Made by a program: the position numbers and the translations under genes. This document shows positions 8,822-21,084 of a stretch of 35,099 bases of DNA, piece by piece. The DNA is from Bigelowiella natans CCMP2755 (Eukaryota > Cercozoa > Chlorarachniophyceae), in assembly GCA_000320545.1 (NCBI GenBank), contig ADNK01000984.1, positions 1-35,099 on the forward strand, read 5' to 3'. Position 1 is the first letter of the stretch. Each line of letters opens with the position of its first letter. The notes under the pieces are model-generated. The model had not been told where the DNA came from, ran no database searches, and worked only from the letters and a program-made list of their open reading frames with translations.

Positions 8822-10366
8822 CTAAGTAAATAATTTAGGAATAAAAATGAGACTAATACGAACTATGTGACAAAGTCTTAATAATAAGACCGGAACACAT
8901 AGACCACTTCCCGCACAGAAATATTCACATGGGAGAATCAATGTAGAGAGTTTCCCAGGATCATGTCGCGCTTTCCATTGGTTGATAACTTGTGTCCACA
9001 TAACTGGCCCAGTGTTTGATATCACATCACCCCATGGTCGATCCTTCATATTTCCTAACGCTTTTCAAATAATCGAGAAATTAATATGGCAACAATCCAT
9101 AATATAGAGGGACTAGTAGTCGATTATTACGCTTGCCTTACCACACAGAAATGCATCGAGGAGGGCAGGATGACGGGGTTTTGCTAAAATACACCATTGA
9201 CAATACCTAAAATGATAAGACATTACATTCAGTTCAAGTCCAGCAGTGTGGATAGTCGTCGTCATTTTTCGTTTAACTGCAGCTTTTCATGCGGATAGGA
9301 AACTGGATCAAATTCCAGGCCGATCACTAGTTTTTTCCTGATGAGAAGACGATATCATCATGACTGACGTGCTCGGCATCATCATCCCTCTTGAAGCATC
9401 ATCACCAGTTTGTTGCAGCAGTAAGTACCACCTTAGCATATAATCTGGAAAACGTCTATGTGGAACGGTATCGATATCGACGTAAACTCCGCCTTCGATG
9501 TACAGTACAGCATATCTAAAAATGTCTGCCAATGCCCCCCCATTTCGTATTGTTCGAGTGAACTAAAAACAGCAGCAGCAGATAAGAGAGAGGGGAGGAA
9601 GTATCTCCGACTGAGGCTAGTGATCACTTACGTAATAATAGCCATGGACGAGTAATACCTCAGCATATGTAGGAAAATGCTCATCAAACCACTTGAAAAT
9701 CATTGAATCATTGTAGAACCTACATATACACGACAAAAGAGTTAGAATAGGTCTCAGCAGCAGCAGCAGCAGCAGTCTGACGGGAAGATATTATTATTAT
9801 CATTATTATTACTGAACAACACCAGTAGCTTCCTACCTGTACTCATAATCAGGAAGCACCTTTCTCCACATCCTTTTCATCATAGAGTTTTTAGTGAAAA
9901 ATAGTGTTTCTGCGTTTGTTTTTCATCCTAGTTGGATACAACTAGTTGGATACATCTCATACATTCAATAAGTACTGTACGATTGGACTGCTAACGGCAC
10001 TAAAAAAAAATTCTCATGTCAACCTGGCATTTCGCTCGAATCTTTCTGTCAAAGCACTTGATTTCCATGTTTGATGGAGGATCTTTGGGATTTGGTTCTT
10101 TGTGTTCTCCTTCAACTTGATTGTGTTGGTCTCTCTGCATGTGTCGCTGTCTGTATATCATTGAAAAACAATATTTGTTCCATTGTACTTACAAAATAAC
10201 ATATCTTCCGATGGAAATTAAATGCGGAGTAGTACCTAACGAAATGATGCGTACGTTGGAACCAGAGGACACTATACTCCAATTTCTATCGCATGCGATG
10301 ATCGTTATTACTGCAACAAGAACAAATATACTAATGCTTCCCAGCGTTCTGGGCCTCCTCCTCCAG

Positions 10367-10397
<31 letters not shown>

Positions 10398-10413
10398 GAA
10401 CTACTCTTTGCAT
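8822..10413 (-). CDS. GT32 (OCH1-like) glycosyltransferase, type II membrane protein
   Basis: Eight minus-strand exons join in phase to 318 residues: 10413-10193, 10146-10024, 9872-9837, 9719-9632, 9562-9432, 9337-9278, 9206-9142 and 9054-8822. GT32 enzymes transfer a sugar from a nucleotide donor in the Golgi. Residues 26-41 (SISIFVLVAVITIIAC) are a signal anchor after a short basic tail. IPKILHQTWK (93-102) and PDYEYRFYND open the domain; ADIFRYAVLYIEGGVYVDID follows with the metal-binding DXD at Asp181/Asp183. KKLVIGLEFDP and NTGPVMWTQ are the later family blocks. Length fits small GT32 proteins. Ten Thr codons at residues 7-16 come from an (ACT)n microsatellite in exon 1. The exon 1 donor is uncertain: a GTACTA donor with acceptor 10150 also keeps frame. 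Substrate is unknown. Confidence 0.88.
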
Positions 10414-10961
10414 CTTAGCGATCGTAATCTATTGTGGTAATGATGACAATACATAGTGAATCGAGCAATGTAGAAGAACTTCACCTCCCACCAAGGATAT
10501 TACAACAAGGTAGCAATGAATATTAGGTATCCGACACAGATCTGATTCTCCTCCTCCTCCTCCTCCTCCTCCTCCTCCTCCTCCTCCTCCTCCTCCTCCT
10601 CCTCATCCTCCTCCGTGTGTGTGTGTGTGTCATCTATTCTTCTTATTCTAAATAATAATACCCGATCGATCGATCGAACACCATGCGCAAGGCAAGGTTG
10701 GTGGTGGTGCTCACTGATCGGTGATAAATAATCATCATAATATGATAGCAGTACTCTTCTTTTTAATGTTTGTACTTTATCCTTTTTTCATAAATTGTTG
10801 TATTTCTTGATGTCGCAATCTGTAATTTCCCTTTCCCCTCTAATAATCATAGTACATACTCTCCTCCTTTGAGTATGAAAGTAAGTTTCTCTGTTCTTTT
10901 CTAGAAGAAAATAGCAGCGCCTGCCCTCCCTCCCACGGTTGGGTTTGCATGAAGAAGGAGA
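10414..10961. promoter_or_regulatory. shared divergent upstream region of the GT32 and DHHC genes
   Basis: About 550 bp separate the two start codons. The stretch contains a (CTC)n tract at 10548-10610 running into (GT)n to 10628, and a CGATCGATCGATCG motif near 10663. No TATA box or transcription start can be fixed from sequence. Confidence 0.4.
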
Positions 10962-12747
10962 ATGCAACCTAGTAGGAATAATAGTGAGCGGCTGCCTGGA
11001 TGCAACAATAATAAACTCCTTAGGAAGAGGCAGATCGACAAAAATAATAGAAGAAGGCAGACAAATCAAGAAATCATCACATTTGATCACGGATGTGTTC
11101 CAAAAGACTACGTCGATAAGGCAATGCGATGTGCTGATCGAGTCGATCAGTGCTTGTTCCGAGCATTTTGCTGCTGCGGCAAAGGAGGAGGAACTCAAAA
11201 GAAAAGGGAGAAACGTCGCAATGGAAGAAAAAGTTACTGGAATGATCCCTTCGTTGTTTTCTTTTGGGCATTTGTGGTAAGCAAGTATCTATCATTGCTC
11301 TTCTTGTGCATTATTGAAAGGGGGGGAACTTATGGAACTTCATTTATTTGAATACCTACAGACATGCTCAGCAACTTTCACAGGACTGCAAGCATATCCA
11401 GAGTACTACTATAATAGTGGATCTGAACCATCGGTCTACTACTACAGAAAACAACTGGGACATCAAATACTTCATTACTACTTCCTCTTCATGGTTGTTC
11501 GTGATTCATTGCTATCCACTGAGAACCTAGATTCTTCTTTTGCTACCTTTACAAACCACATTACCATGCTTTGAACAAGTTTTGTAATTATTCCTTCCTA
11601 AATGATGCGATAAAGATTTTGGGAAATTACTTCTTCATTCGAAAACTATCACGGAAAAACATCGTTAAGCTTGAGGTATTACTATTTGAGTTGGAATAAC
11701 GTTATCTGTCAAAATTTATAGTACAAATGTGCAATAAATCAAGGTGGAAGGAGGAACACAGAGAACAGGGAAAGAAGGTTCCTGGTGCAGTATATGCCAT
11801 ACACATCGACCAACCAGAAGTCATCACTGCCGATTTTGTGGACGGTGAGTGCCATGATGTGTTGAGACGATACTACTCGATTCATCCAGATATTAGATTC
11901 ATATACCATTCCCGAATTGTTATTTTTAAGATGCATTCTTAAGAGAGGGCACCATTGCTATTTTACGCAGGTCGTAGATACACTCAATAATATACTGTGT
12001 ATTTTTGAGTAATTTCTTCAACAAACCAAAATTGTTTTTCTTAGACATGTATCGGATTGCACAACCAGAAACACTTCGCAGCATTAATTCTGCATCAGTT
12101 CATGGGAATTTGGACGCAAGTAACAAGCTTTAGTTCGTACAAGAGATTCCTTAAATCTGACGATTCCTTGTCTAAATCATGTTAGAATTGGATTTTGACG
12201 AAAACAGCACGGAATTTGAGAGCAAATCCTTCTGTGTTGCTCTGGTGAGTTATTCGAGGTTTCAAATTGTTCATTTGTCATACAATGGAAAATTTTCAAA
12301 TAAACGACTTCGCATCAGGTGGATGTTCTATATCAGCTCCTTATTTTCTGGCATCTTCATTACATACGTAAATTGTATTTTAATTTATATTCAATCTAGA
12401 TTGATCTAATAATAACCTAAAATAGCTCTTCATCCGGCTGTGGGGTTCTCTGCTTCTGGGTGCAACTGAGACTGAAATGGCAAAATTTGTAGGAAATTTC
12501 TTGGATGTATTCAAAATTAACATTATAAAGAATTCATTCCCATGATTTAGGAAATAGCTGAGGTTTGGAAGTCGAAGACAGCCCAGGAAAGAATCGAAGA
12601 ACTGAAAGCAGTGTTTGGTAGGTATGTATCAGGTGCAGGTTGACTTTGAATTTTATGAACGTAATGACTAATTTTTTATCGGTCTTTAGGTTGGGAGTTC
12701 TCCATCTCATTTGGCCACTCGAGGGAGCTAATGTAGATGCTGCTTAA
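10962..12747 (+). CDS. DHHC-family protein S-acyltransferase with a GHHC motif
   Basis: Eleven exons (10962-11276, 11362-11493, 11616-11675, 11744-11844, 11931-11970, 12045-12119, 12186-12244, 12319-12367, 12426-12488, 12551-12621, 12690-12747) join in phase to 340 residues. DHHC enzymes attach palmitate to cysteines at endomembranes. TM1 is about 97-115 and TM2 138-157. The Cys-rich domain follows: WCSICHTHRPTRSHHCRFCG (183-202), then CILKRGHHCYFTQTCIGLHN (204-223), with catalytic Cys212. TM3 is about 225-241 and TM4 262-288, followed by TETE (291-294, a TTxE variant) and a FG...WP end like the family C-terminus. All zinc-site Cys/His are present, but Asp of DHHC is Gly209 and the usual PW is YF. 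Exon 5 uses the acceptor before ATGCATTC; later AGs would remove four residues of the Cys domain. Confidence 0.88.
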
Positions 12748-15700
12748 ACAAGCTCATCAGCATGGATAGTAGTGATTTACTAGAGAGGCCATTCGCTACA
12801 ACTACAGTTAGTTTAACGTACATGACTATGTTTCTTCGTAAATTTTTGAACACATGTACGACGTAATTTGCGCAAGAGACCTGTGAAGAGGTACGGCCTA
12901 CACCTACGGTTGCCTCACTACCAAAAGCCCACATGCACGTTGTAGATGTTGATGCTCATTGCTCATACTCTAGTGCTGTGCCTGTGTCAAATGTGCGCAA
13001 GCTTGCATCGCGTTGCAATGCCATGCACTCAAACTCAAACTCGATGGCCAATCGCATCTTGTTAGCAGCGAGGCCGATCTAGCCGATGTGCCATGTCCAC
13101 TGGTGTCAACATCAGTGCCGCATCCGCGCACTCTATCTCTGCATGTAACAGCTAGGTCTAGCATGGAGTGTGTGGCTAGACAGGATTAGAGGGTCGCATG
13201 CTAGCATCTATAGGCATGTGCACGCGCGGATCTACGATGTAGTCCTAGCCTCCCAACACACATTGCGCTCGCGCGCCCCCTAGCTAGCAGCTAGCCCCCT
13301 CGATGCGGCATATGTGATCCCACACTAGCGTGCACGCTTGCGAACACTAGAACAAGTCCCGTCTGTCACACTGCAATTTTCGCTTGCATCAGAGTGAACG
13401 ATGAGTGGTTATTATAGACATGTAATATCATATATATGCTATTACTGTGTCTATTATGGTTGCCTGCAGCGCCACATCTAGACATGCGGGGCTGTGCCAG
13501 TGTGTGAGAAAGTTCAAAGTATTGATCATTGTGAAAAATAAGACTGTAAGCGGCTGCGATGCATCTGATGTGGTGTATGCACTACTCTAAACGAACAAAG
13601 GTTGAATTGATCGAATAATTGCGATGACAAGATGACGGCAAACCCATATCGGAGCTAATAAATGTCTCTGATGGATGGGCAACATCCGATTGCTGACGAA
13701 ATGGCCTTTGCTCTCTCAATCCACACTCTCAAAACACGTAAATCTTTCCAACAAGATACACTGAACAAGTTTCTGAATAACTAAAGGTGGTGGTGCATTA
13801 TGGTCCGACATGCTTCAGTTTTGATTCGACAGGCGACATTGAGCACAGCAGGCGGCACCGGATGATGTGCTAGATGTGGCTGGCTGCATTGTCGTTCGTG
13901 GAATTACAAGTGCAACTTGGATTGATCATTATTGTGCGAGTGAATGCATGAAAGATAGAAGCAAACTCAATGATTCTGGGATACCTCAAGTAGTAAGGAT
14001 TTCAACGGTTTTACCATTTTGTTTTTATCCTCCTAGTAAAAGAATGATAATTACATCACATGAGGAAAAATTAGGCGGATCTATGGCATTACAAATCGAA
14101 AATCTGTGAACAGAGGGTGCACCATAGGATCCATCAGAATCTAGCTAGTACTGCTACCACATGTCAGCATTTCGTTAATAACATGCATTAGTGCACACGA
14201 TCATCATGTTTGTGTATTAGTGAGGTGATTAATAATGATAACAACCAGAGTGTCAAAGAACAGAAGCATGTACACTTTCTTCCTGAATATGCATATGTAA
14301 TGAGTCAGTATGTGTATGATGTCCGCATTAAAGGAAGAATCTGAGAATAACACGTATCACTAACAACGTAAGAGAAAGAGAGAGATAGAGAGAGGGTGAG
14401 AGAATTCACGATATTATTATTATACAGCAGTCACCACTCTACTGCACCGTCACCACGAAATATATGAATACTACACAGCAGCCATCACTGCACCACTACC
14501 AAATATATGATGATGATGATGTATACCAATGTCTTACAATAGTACGACTACGACTACTACTACTACTACTACCACTATATGGTTTCTTTCAAACAATTAA
14601 TAATGAAAGGTTCGTAGACGACGAATCCGTATCACCACCAGGCAATTAACAGATACCTTCTTCTTCTTCTACTTCTTCTTCTTCTTCTTCTTTTACTACT
14701 GCTACTACTACTACAACATTACTACATGCTACTACCTCTTCTTCCCGATTTCCGCTTGTTCCTTGAAATACCTATGATGATGATGATATAGGAGGAGGAG
14801 GTCGTTCAATTTACAACCAACGTCATCGTGATGTACTCGTCTCTATCAATTATTCGCTACTACTGTTGAGTAGTACGAGATGCTTATGGAACGCTCTTTG
14901 GGGCCACAGTCTTTGCAATTCCATTGCTTTGAATCATAGATCATCTTGATAGATAATAATTGTAGCAGTAGGGATATTGTTTATTGTATGTGCACTGTAA
15001 TCATCACTTATTATTATTATTTTTATCATCATCATCATTATTATCACAATTGACCAACAACTAACTGACTGCGACAAAACGATCCTCAAATATGTCATTG
15101 TTGTAAATAGTAAACATCTCTCCCTTCTTTCGCTCTCGATCTATATTTTTACTCGATCCATTTTATTCTCACAATCATTCACAATATCATTATTCGTAAT
15201 GTTTTTGCTATTACTGCTATTCTTCTTATTATTTGTATTATTGTTATCATGAATACAACTTGAGGCATAGGATCATATAAATTTGGAAAGTATTCCAATT
15301 GGAGATTGATTTGGCCGCTCGAACGAGGAGGTTTCTTTGTGTTACGTGCCTATTATTGCGGTGCACGTGGCAGTGGCAGTAGTAGTACGTGCGTTGTTAT
15401 TCAATCACACATTATTAACATCCACCCGGAAGAAGGATGATTATTTTGCAGCATCAGGCCTTAGAATCATCAATCAATGCTTTTTTATTTATTCGATTTT
15501 ATTGCAGTTAGAGACAGAAAAATAACTAATCAATAATCATCAGCACCAAAATAATAACAATAACATCCTCATCATCATCATCATCATCATCATCATTAGC
15601 ACAAGCAGGCAAGTAGTAGCACCATTGGTGTCTGTCTTTCTGTCCGTCTGTGGCTGCTACATAGCCATAGTAGCGTGTTATTACCTACCTACCCACCTAC

Positions 15701-15951
15701 CTCTTTGACATGACTTGCCTTGTAAAGCAGCAAAATTCTGCCCTCAGTGAATAACTTTAATAAGAATGTGAAGTAGTAGTAGTAGTAGTAGTTGTTGTTG
15801 TAGTAGGAGTAGTAGCAGGAGTAGGAATAGTAGCAGTAGTAAGAGAATGAATAAAATCCCATCGTCATCAATATGGAAAAACAACAGCATGTACACAACT
15901 AAGTATCTTCCCCCCCCAAACCAGTAGTACCCAACGTAAAAATACTACACA

Positions 15952-15992
<41 letters not shown>

Positions 15993-16854
15993 GCATAATA
16001 AGCAACGAAGCAACAATTTGGTGGTCAATATGCAATATTAAGACTTATCATGTATTGACATAATTATGGTGGTGATTAGTTCGTCGTTGTGATCATCGAT
16101 CATCGATCATCGTCACAAGAATGAATCAAGGAATGAAGGAAGGAAGGTAAAAATGACAAGCACGCAAGTATACAGCAGCAGCACACAATAGATAGATAGA
16201 TAGATAGATAGATGGATGGATGGATAAGACGGCAGCATAGAACCTCTTCTTCTTCTTCTTCTTCTGTCATCTATACCCTGTCTTTTATTACATTCTCTCC
16301 TCTCTCTGCCATTATTATTATTATTATTATTATTATGAGTCATGTCGTCGTATTTGATCACCCACCTCAAGTACTGAACGTTTTGCTTTGGTGCGAGATA
16401 TTCTGGATACTTCCACTCGAATCTGCAGCAGTAGTAGTAGTAGTAGTAGTAGTAGTTGTGATGATGATGGTAACTTATTAGTTACGTTACTATTGCACTA
16501 TTCATTACCACACGGTGATCTTGTTCCCATTCATCATAGTTTTTATACTCCTCACGACGATCACCACTACTACTATGACGTTGAGCATTAGTAGGAGTAT
16601 TCCTCTTCATTCCAGCTGCTGTGTGTGTATATGGAATCATCATATAATATCACTCAAGTCTCTTCCCCCCTCTCCTTTCCTTAGAGAGATGAGCATGAAA
16701 GAGGATGAGCAGGAAGGAGGAGAACAGCTAACAACGAATCCTTTTCCAGCGTCTTGCTGCCTTCTCCTCCTTCCGTGTTTGCATTATCATCAGTATCATC
16801 ATTTAATTTTTGGTATCATTATAAACATGATCATCATCATCATCATCACCACCA
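12748..16854. other. gene-poor region with scattered microsatellites
   Basis: 12.9-13.4 kb is GC-richer and dense in TGCA/CATG words. From 14.4 kb rightward, trinucleotide and dinucleotide repeats dominate: (CTA)n near 14550, CTT near 14660, (CAT)n near 15570, (GTA)n near 15775, (CT)n 15953-15986, (GATA)n near 16190, (ATT)n near 16310 and (GTA)n 16430-16455. A frame at 13867-14109 (+) and an antisense patch near 14860-14955 with CxxC (WNCKDCGPKE) look weakly protein-like, but neither links to a second exon. No gene is called. Confidence 0.5.
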
Positions 16855-17341
16855 CTACCATTCTGCTATTGTAGAATTATTACCACTTGCTGCTGCTGCT
16901 AATGCTTCTATATCTTGAATTGCTCCTCCAGTTGATCGATGACGATGATGATGTTGTTGGCTATCATCGTCGTTGTCACGGTACTTATCGTCACTATCAT
17001 CTTGCCTTCTTCCGTTGATGATGTTGATGCTGCTGCTTTGATGAGGCTGTTTCTCTGGTTTTGGTGAATTAAATAATTGCTTTGTCATTGGTGACAGCAA
17101 AGCCGTACTACTGCTACTAATACTACTATTATTGCCAGAAGGCGTGGCTGCTGCTGGTGGTGCTGGTGATATAATCGGCGAAGAGGATGATGGTCCACTG
17201 TAACAACACACACACACACACACACACACAACAGAGATGATTATAGGAAGAAGCAACAACAACATCATCGCCTAATCAATAGTAGGTGTAAGAGTTTATC
17301 AAATAGATATAAAATTATAACCATATGCTGCACTATTTGAA

Positions 17342-17378
<37 letters not shown>

Positions 17379-17630
17379 CGCGTTCATGAATCATACCATC
17401 ACCACCACCACCATCATCATCACCATCCGTCTCATCATCATCATCATCATCATCATCATCGGACGTACATGTTGATATGGGGCGATTTGGGACTAGATCC
17501 TCCTCCTCCTCCTCCTCCTCCTCCTCCTCGGTTTGCTAGTACTGGTGACCTTGGGCTAGTATTATTACCGGTCACAATTGATGGAACCTGAGAATAATAA
17601 TGAACGATCGACCAATATGCATATATATAT

Positions 17631-17704
<74 letters not shown>

Positions 17705-17932
17705 AGGAGAGGGAGTGCATAAAATATTTCAATAGCACTTCCAGCATTAAGGACAAACACCATAAATTACGAATATTTTTTCTTCTATCATCCTGTGCTA
17801 AACCGGTATGTTTATCTCCATTGGATGATATACCCGCCACTACCTCTTCCTCCTCCTCCTCCTTCTTCTTCTTCTTCTTCTTCTTCTTCTTCTTCTTCTG
17901 ATCTTCTGTCTCTCCTCCTCCTCCTCCTCCTC

Positions 17933-17965
<33 letters not shown>

Positions 17966-18474
17966 TATTCAAGTAGTACTTGGCTGTTTCCGCCGGTCCT
18001 CCTTCCTGATTGCACACTGCTATCGTCAGATTCCCCTCCCCCTCCTTCTCCTCCTCTTTCGCCTCCTTCTACTACATTAGTTGGTATAATAGTTGTTTTA
18101 GTAATGAATATACTGAGAATTCTGTAGTAGCTATGAGATTTTGATTTGGTCCTCATCGTCCTCATCATGATCATCATCGTCGTGATCATCATGACTGCAT
18201 TATGCATAGAGGCAGCACCACCAATCGCTACTACTACCTACCTACCTACCTACCTACCTCTAAGTAGTGCAGCAGTATTAGCTTCAAAGTCTATAGATCT
18301 ATTTCTTCGCTTCTTTTCTTGTAATACCTGTTGTTATTGTTGTTGGTGGTGGTGGTCGTGTTGGTGTGTATGTGCGGTGTGTTGTTTAACGATATACAAA
18401 CACAGTAGCACTACACATTACTTAGGAGGGTAGTAGGTACAAAATCCATCAAAATATTATAATACACATTGTAG

Positions 18475-18512
<38 letters not shown>

Positions 18513-19029
18513 AATACATAAACGCACCATCTTCCATACGACAAACAAATTTGGAGATAGACAGACAGAAGAGAGTTGCACCACACATGACTCAAGAGAC
18601 TACTTTGATACTTCGACGTGAAAATAAGAATATCTTCACTAGTCTTTAATCTTTAATCATTAATAACGGGTCATCATACATCCATACATACTTTATGAGC
18701 GGTGTGGTGTGTATCATACTCACTAAAAAGTTATTCTCACTAACACACTGATAGATATGCTAAGTTACTAATCGGATGATGATGATTATGATGATGATGA
18801 TGATGATGGCGAGTATATGCCACTACTGATCATGGTAAGTAGTTGCACAACTTCTAGTATATCATGAGAGATGGTTAGCCTTACTACTACTACTACTGCT
18901 ACTACTACCAAATCTCTTCCGCTGCGACGACTATGGGGAGACGATGAGGGAAGTAGTTGCTGCTGCTGCTGTAACGATGGTGATAATGATGGATCTAGGT
19001 CCACAGAAGGACCCAAAGGAGAGGTAGAT

Positions 19030-19065
<36 letters not shown>

Positions 19066-21084
19066 TTCTTCTCCGTTTTTATTTTATTAGGTGACTTGAT
19101 TTGTTTTGTCGACGTTGCAGGAGGGAGAATAGGATTGATATTAATGGATTCTCCGCTGCTTTTCTCCTTTTGCACAGCATACCTTGTGCCATTATTACTA
19201 CTACTCGTAGTGCTACTCTGATCGTTGGGGTTATTCACACTAGAATAATGATCTTTATTGCTGTTATGCTTCGTATCCTTGCAGTGACTACGAGCAGCAG
19301 TAGCAGCAGTAGCAGCAGCAACAGCACTGATGGTTTCCCCCTCCCTAGTTTTGCTTCTTTCTTTCAATTGCAGACTCTTGACGCCGGGTTGATACTCGGA
19401 CTGCAGAGGCACAGAAGGAAGAGGATTTAGAGAAGATGGTAGTTGTAGGAAAATAAAAGAAGAGCATCAAATGCATGCATGATGGGAGAAAACAACTGCC
19501 ATAGTTGATAGAGAGCAGCGATCGATGATGTGATTGATGATTTGTTCTTCGTTCGATAGTTATTTGTTACCAGTCTATCGTCCAGCTGATTATCAAGGTG
19601 TGTTCCAAGGTGCGCCATGATTTCTTTAGCCTTGATGCCTGACCCGTGCACTGAACTAATCTCGAGATACACGACTAAGATTTTCCCTCCGACATCGCTG
19701 ATCACGCGGCTCACATCAACTGGCTGCGTCCGACACACACGCACTACTTCAATCTTAGGTGGTTTCTTCTCCTTCTTCGCTATTTGACTGCCAGGTTCGA
19801 TAATATCCTCCACTTCCTCCTCCCAGCAGCTCTTAACAGTTTCTATATATTTTCCTTCGAGAATCTTCAACATTTCATTTTCTTCCCTCTGATCTGTGTC
19901 CTGTGGAATATTTAGATAGCGGTGGGAGGATTGTAGACAGAAAAGCAACACCCACTTCAAACAACTAATAATACTTTGCCAGAAAAGCAGCACCCACTTC
20001 AAACAACTAATAATACTTTGTGAAAAACAGTAGCAAGGAGGGTAAATAATGATACAATTGAGTTCAAGTCCTACTTACTTTTGGCACAGTGATGTGCATA
20101 ATGCCTTCAAGATAAACAGATGATTGGGGAACGTCCTCCTCCTGCGTCCGTCTGGTGGTGGTACTGTCCACATTGTGGTATACAGAGCACTCTTGCCCCC
20201 TGTAAACGGTCAAAGACCCAGCATACAGTCATCCTCACCACCTTCAAATTTTATTCGTTAAAGTATACATAGAACGTGCACAGATTTATGAGCCTTTATC
20301 TTCTCCGTAAATGTGGACCATCATCACCGATCAAACCTTGTATAAAAGATGGGTTTTAAAACTTGAGGAAGCCACTTGTTTGTAAGCTAGCTAAAGCTAC
20401 GGGTAAATCATCCTGTTAGATGCTGTAAGTGGAGTACCAGTACACCTTTTCCTATTTGTGATTGTTACTACCCTCTTTGTGCTTGGTTGACTGCTGCTAC
20501 TGCTGCTACGAAGAAGAAGAAGAAGAAGAAGAAGAAGAAGAAGAAGAAGATGATGATGATGATGATGCTTCTTCTTCTTCTTGCACTTGCACTTGTTCTT
20601 CAAATAAGATAAAACTGCTGCATCGTGATCACGATGACCGTCGTATAAATATTTATCCACTGAACAACTTAAACTCAACTTAGGTTCCACGAACGAATCT
20701 GATGCACTCACTAATCCTATTTGGTCAAGAATGTATAGCTAATATATCATAAATAAATACACATAGTGTAGCAAAAAACTACTTGTGTAATAATAAGTAG
20801 ATCTAGTTAACTTAATAATTAAAGTATCAACTGAGACAACAACAGCAACAACTCACCATGAGACAAACAACGCGACAATGATCACATGGATATCTTTTGG
20901 TCTTTCTTCTGGATCTACGTAGGTACGAGATCATCAGCATTATCCATGGTTATCATCAAGCTTTCAGATTGGTAACACATCTTTGCCCGACAACTTTAAA
21001 AATAAAAGGATGTGGAAAGGTTGACGCAAACAACTGATGTCATACACTCTAAAAAATGTTACCTTTTTAACCATCTTGGGAAAT
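16855..21084 (-). CDS. unrecognised multi-exon gene; central exons well supported, ends uncertain
   Basis: Supported minus-strand exons, joined in phase, are 20914-20857, 20706-20446, 20199-20079, 19900-19571 and 19400 to about 18909. They include YLEGIMHITVPK, then a Lys/Glu-rich helix (MLKILEGKYIETVKSCWEEE) and KIEVVRVCRTQPVDVSRVIS. I recognise no family. Upstream, 21033-20979 (with ATG near 21074) adds FPHPFIFKVVGQ, which faintly recalls DUF493/YbeD, but the intron between them would be only 29 nt. In exon 20706-20446 a K5-H6-L13-S6 run comes from (GAA)n(GAT)n(CTT)n repeats; splicing 20706 to a GTGCAA donor and an acceptor before TCAACC removes it in frame. Downstream, a frame at 17197-16855 (ends STIAEW, stop TAG) and a Gly-run exon near 17587-17466 (SPRSP, SSPKSP) are candidate 3' exons. 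Divergent from the gene at 21491. Confidence 0.55.
17199..18260. repeat. dense cluster of abutting microsatellites
   Basis: Within about 1 kb lie (CA)n 17204-17230, (TG)n 17344-17377, CAC/ATC runs 17397-17460, (CTC)n about 17502-17529, a compound (CA)n(GA)n 17633-17700, (CTC)n(CTT)n 17846-17899, (CTC)n(CTA)n 17911-17967 and (CTAC)n 18235-18258. Several run straight into each other. Long frames here are low-complexity by-products unless confirmed as exons. Confidence 0.9.
19938..20020 (-). repeat. 42-bp tandem duplication in an intron
   Basis: CAGAAAAGCA followed by ACCCACTTCAAACAACTAAT recurs at 19938 and 19980 with one or two differences. It lies in the intron between exons 20199-20079 and 19900-19571 of the minus-strand gene. 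Confidence 0.85.
20510..20567. repeat. compound (GAA)n(GAT)n microsatellite
   Basis: About 13 GAA triplets pass directly into six GAT triplets, followed by CTT triplets. On the minus strand this lies in an apparent exon where it would encode Lys, His and Leu runs, or in an in-frame optional intron. Confidence 0.9.

Noticed and set aside
10939-11280. Alternative 113-codon frame over the first DHHC exon
   Set aside because: It overlaps the frame starting at 10962, which alone splices in phase (GTG donor at 11276) into the transmembrane and Cys-rich exons.
11931-11970. Later acceptors for DHHC exon 5 (after CTTAAG or CTTAAGAG)
   Set aside because: They either shift frame or delete the CILK part of the Cys domain, whereas the acceptor before ATGCATTC gives the canonical spacing.
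13867-14109. 80-codon frame with some protein-like character
   Set aside because: No partner exon, no motif, and a start and stop that could arise by chance; kept only as a remark in the gene-poor region.
17565-18207. Long minus-strand frames with Val, Gly, Lys, Glu or Ser runs
   Set aside because: They are translations of abutting CTA, CTC and CTT repeats. A real exon may be hidden here, but two frames look equally plausible, so none is called separately.
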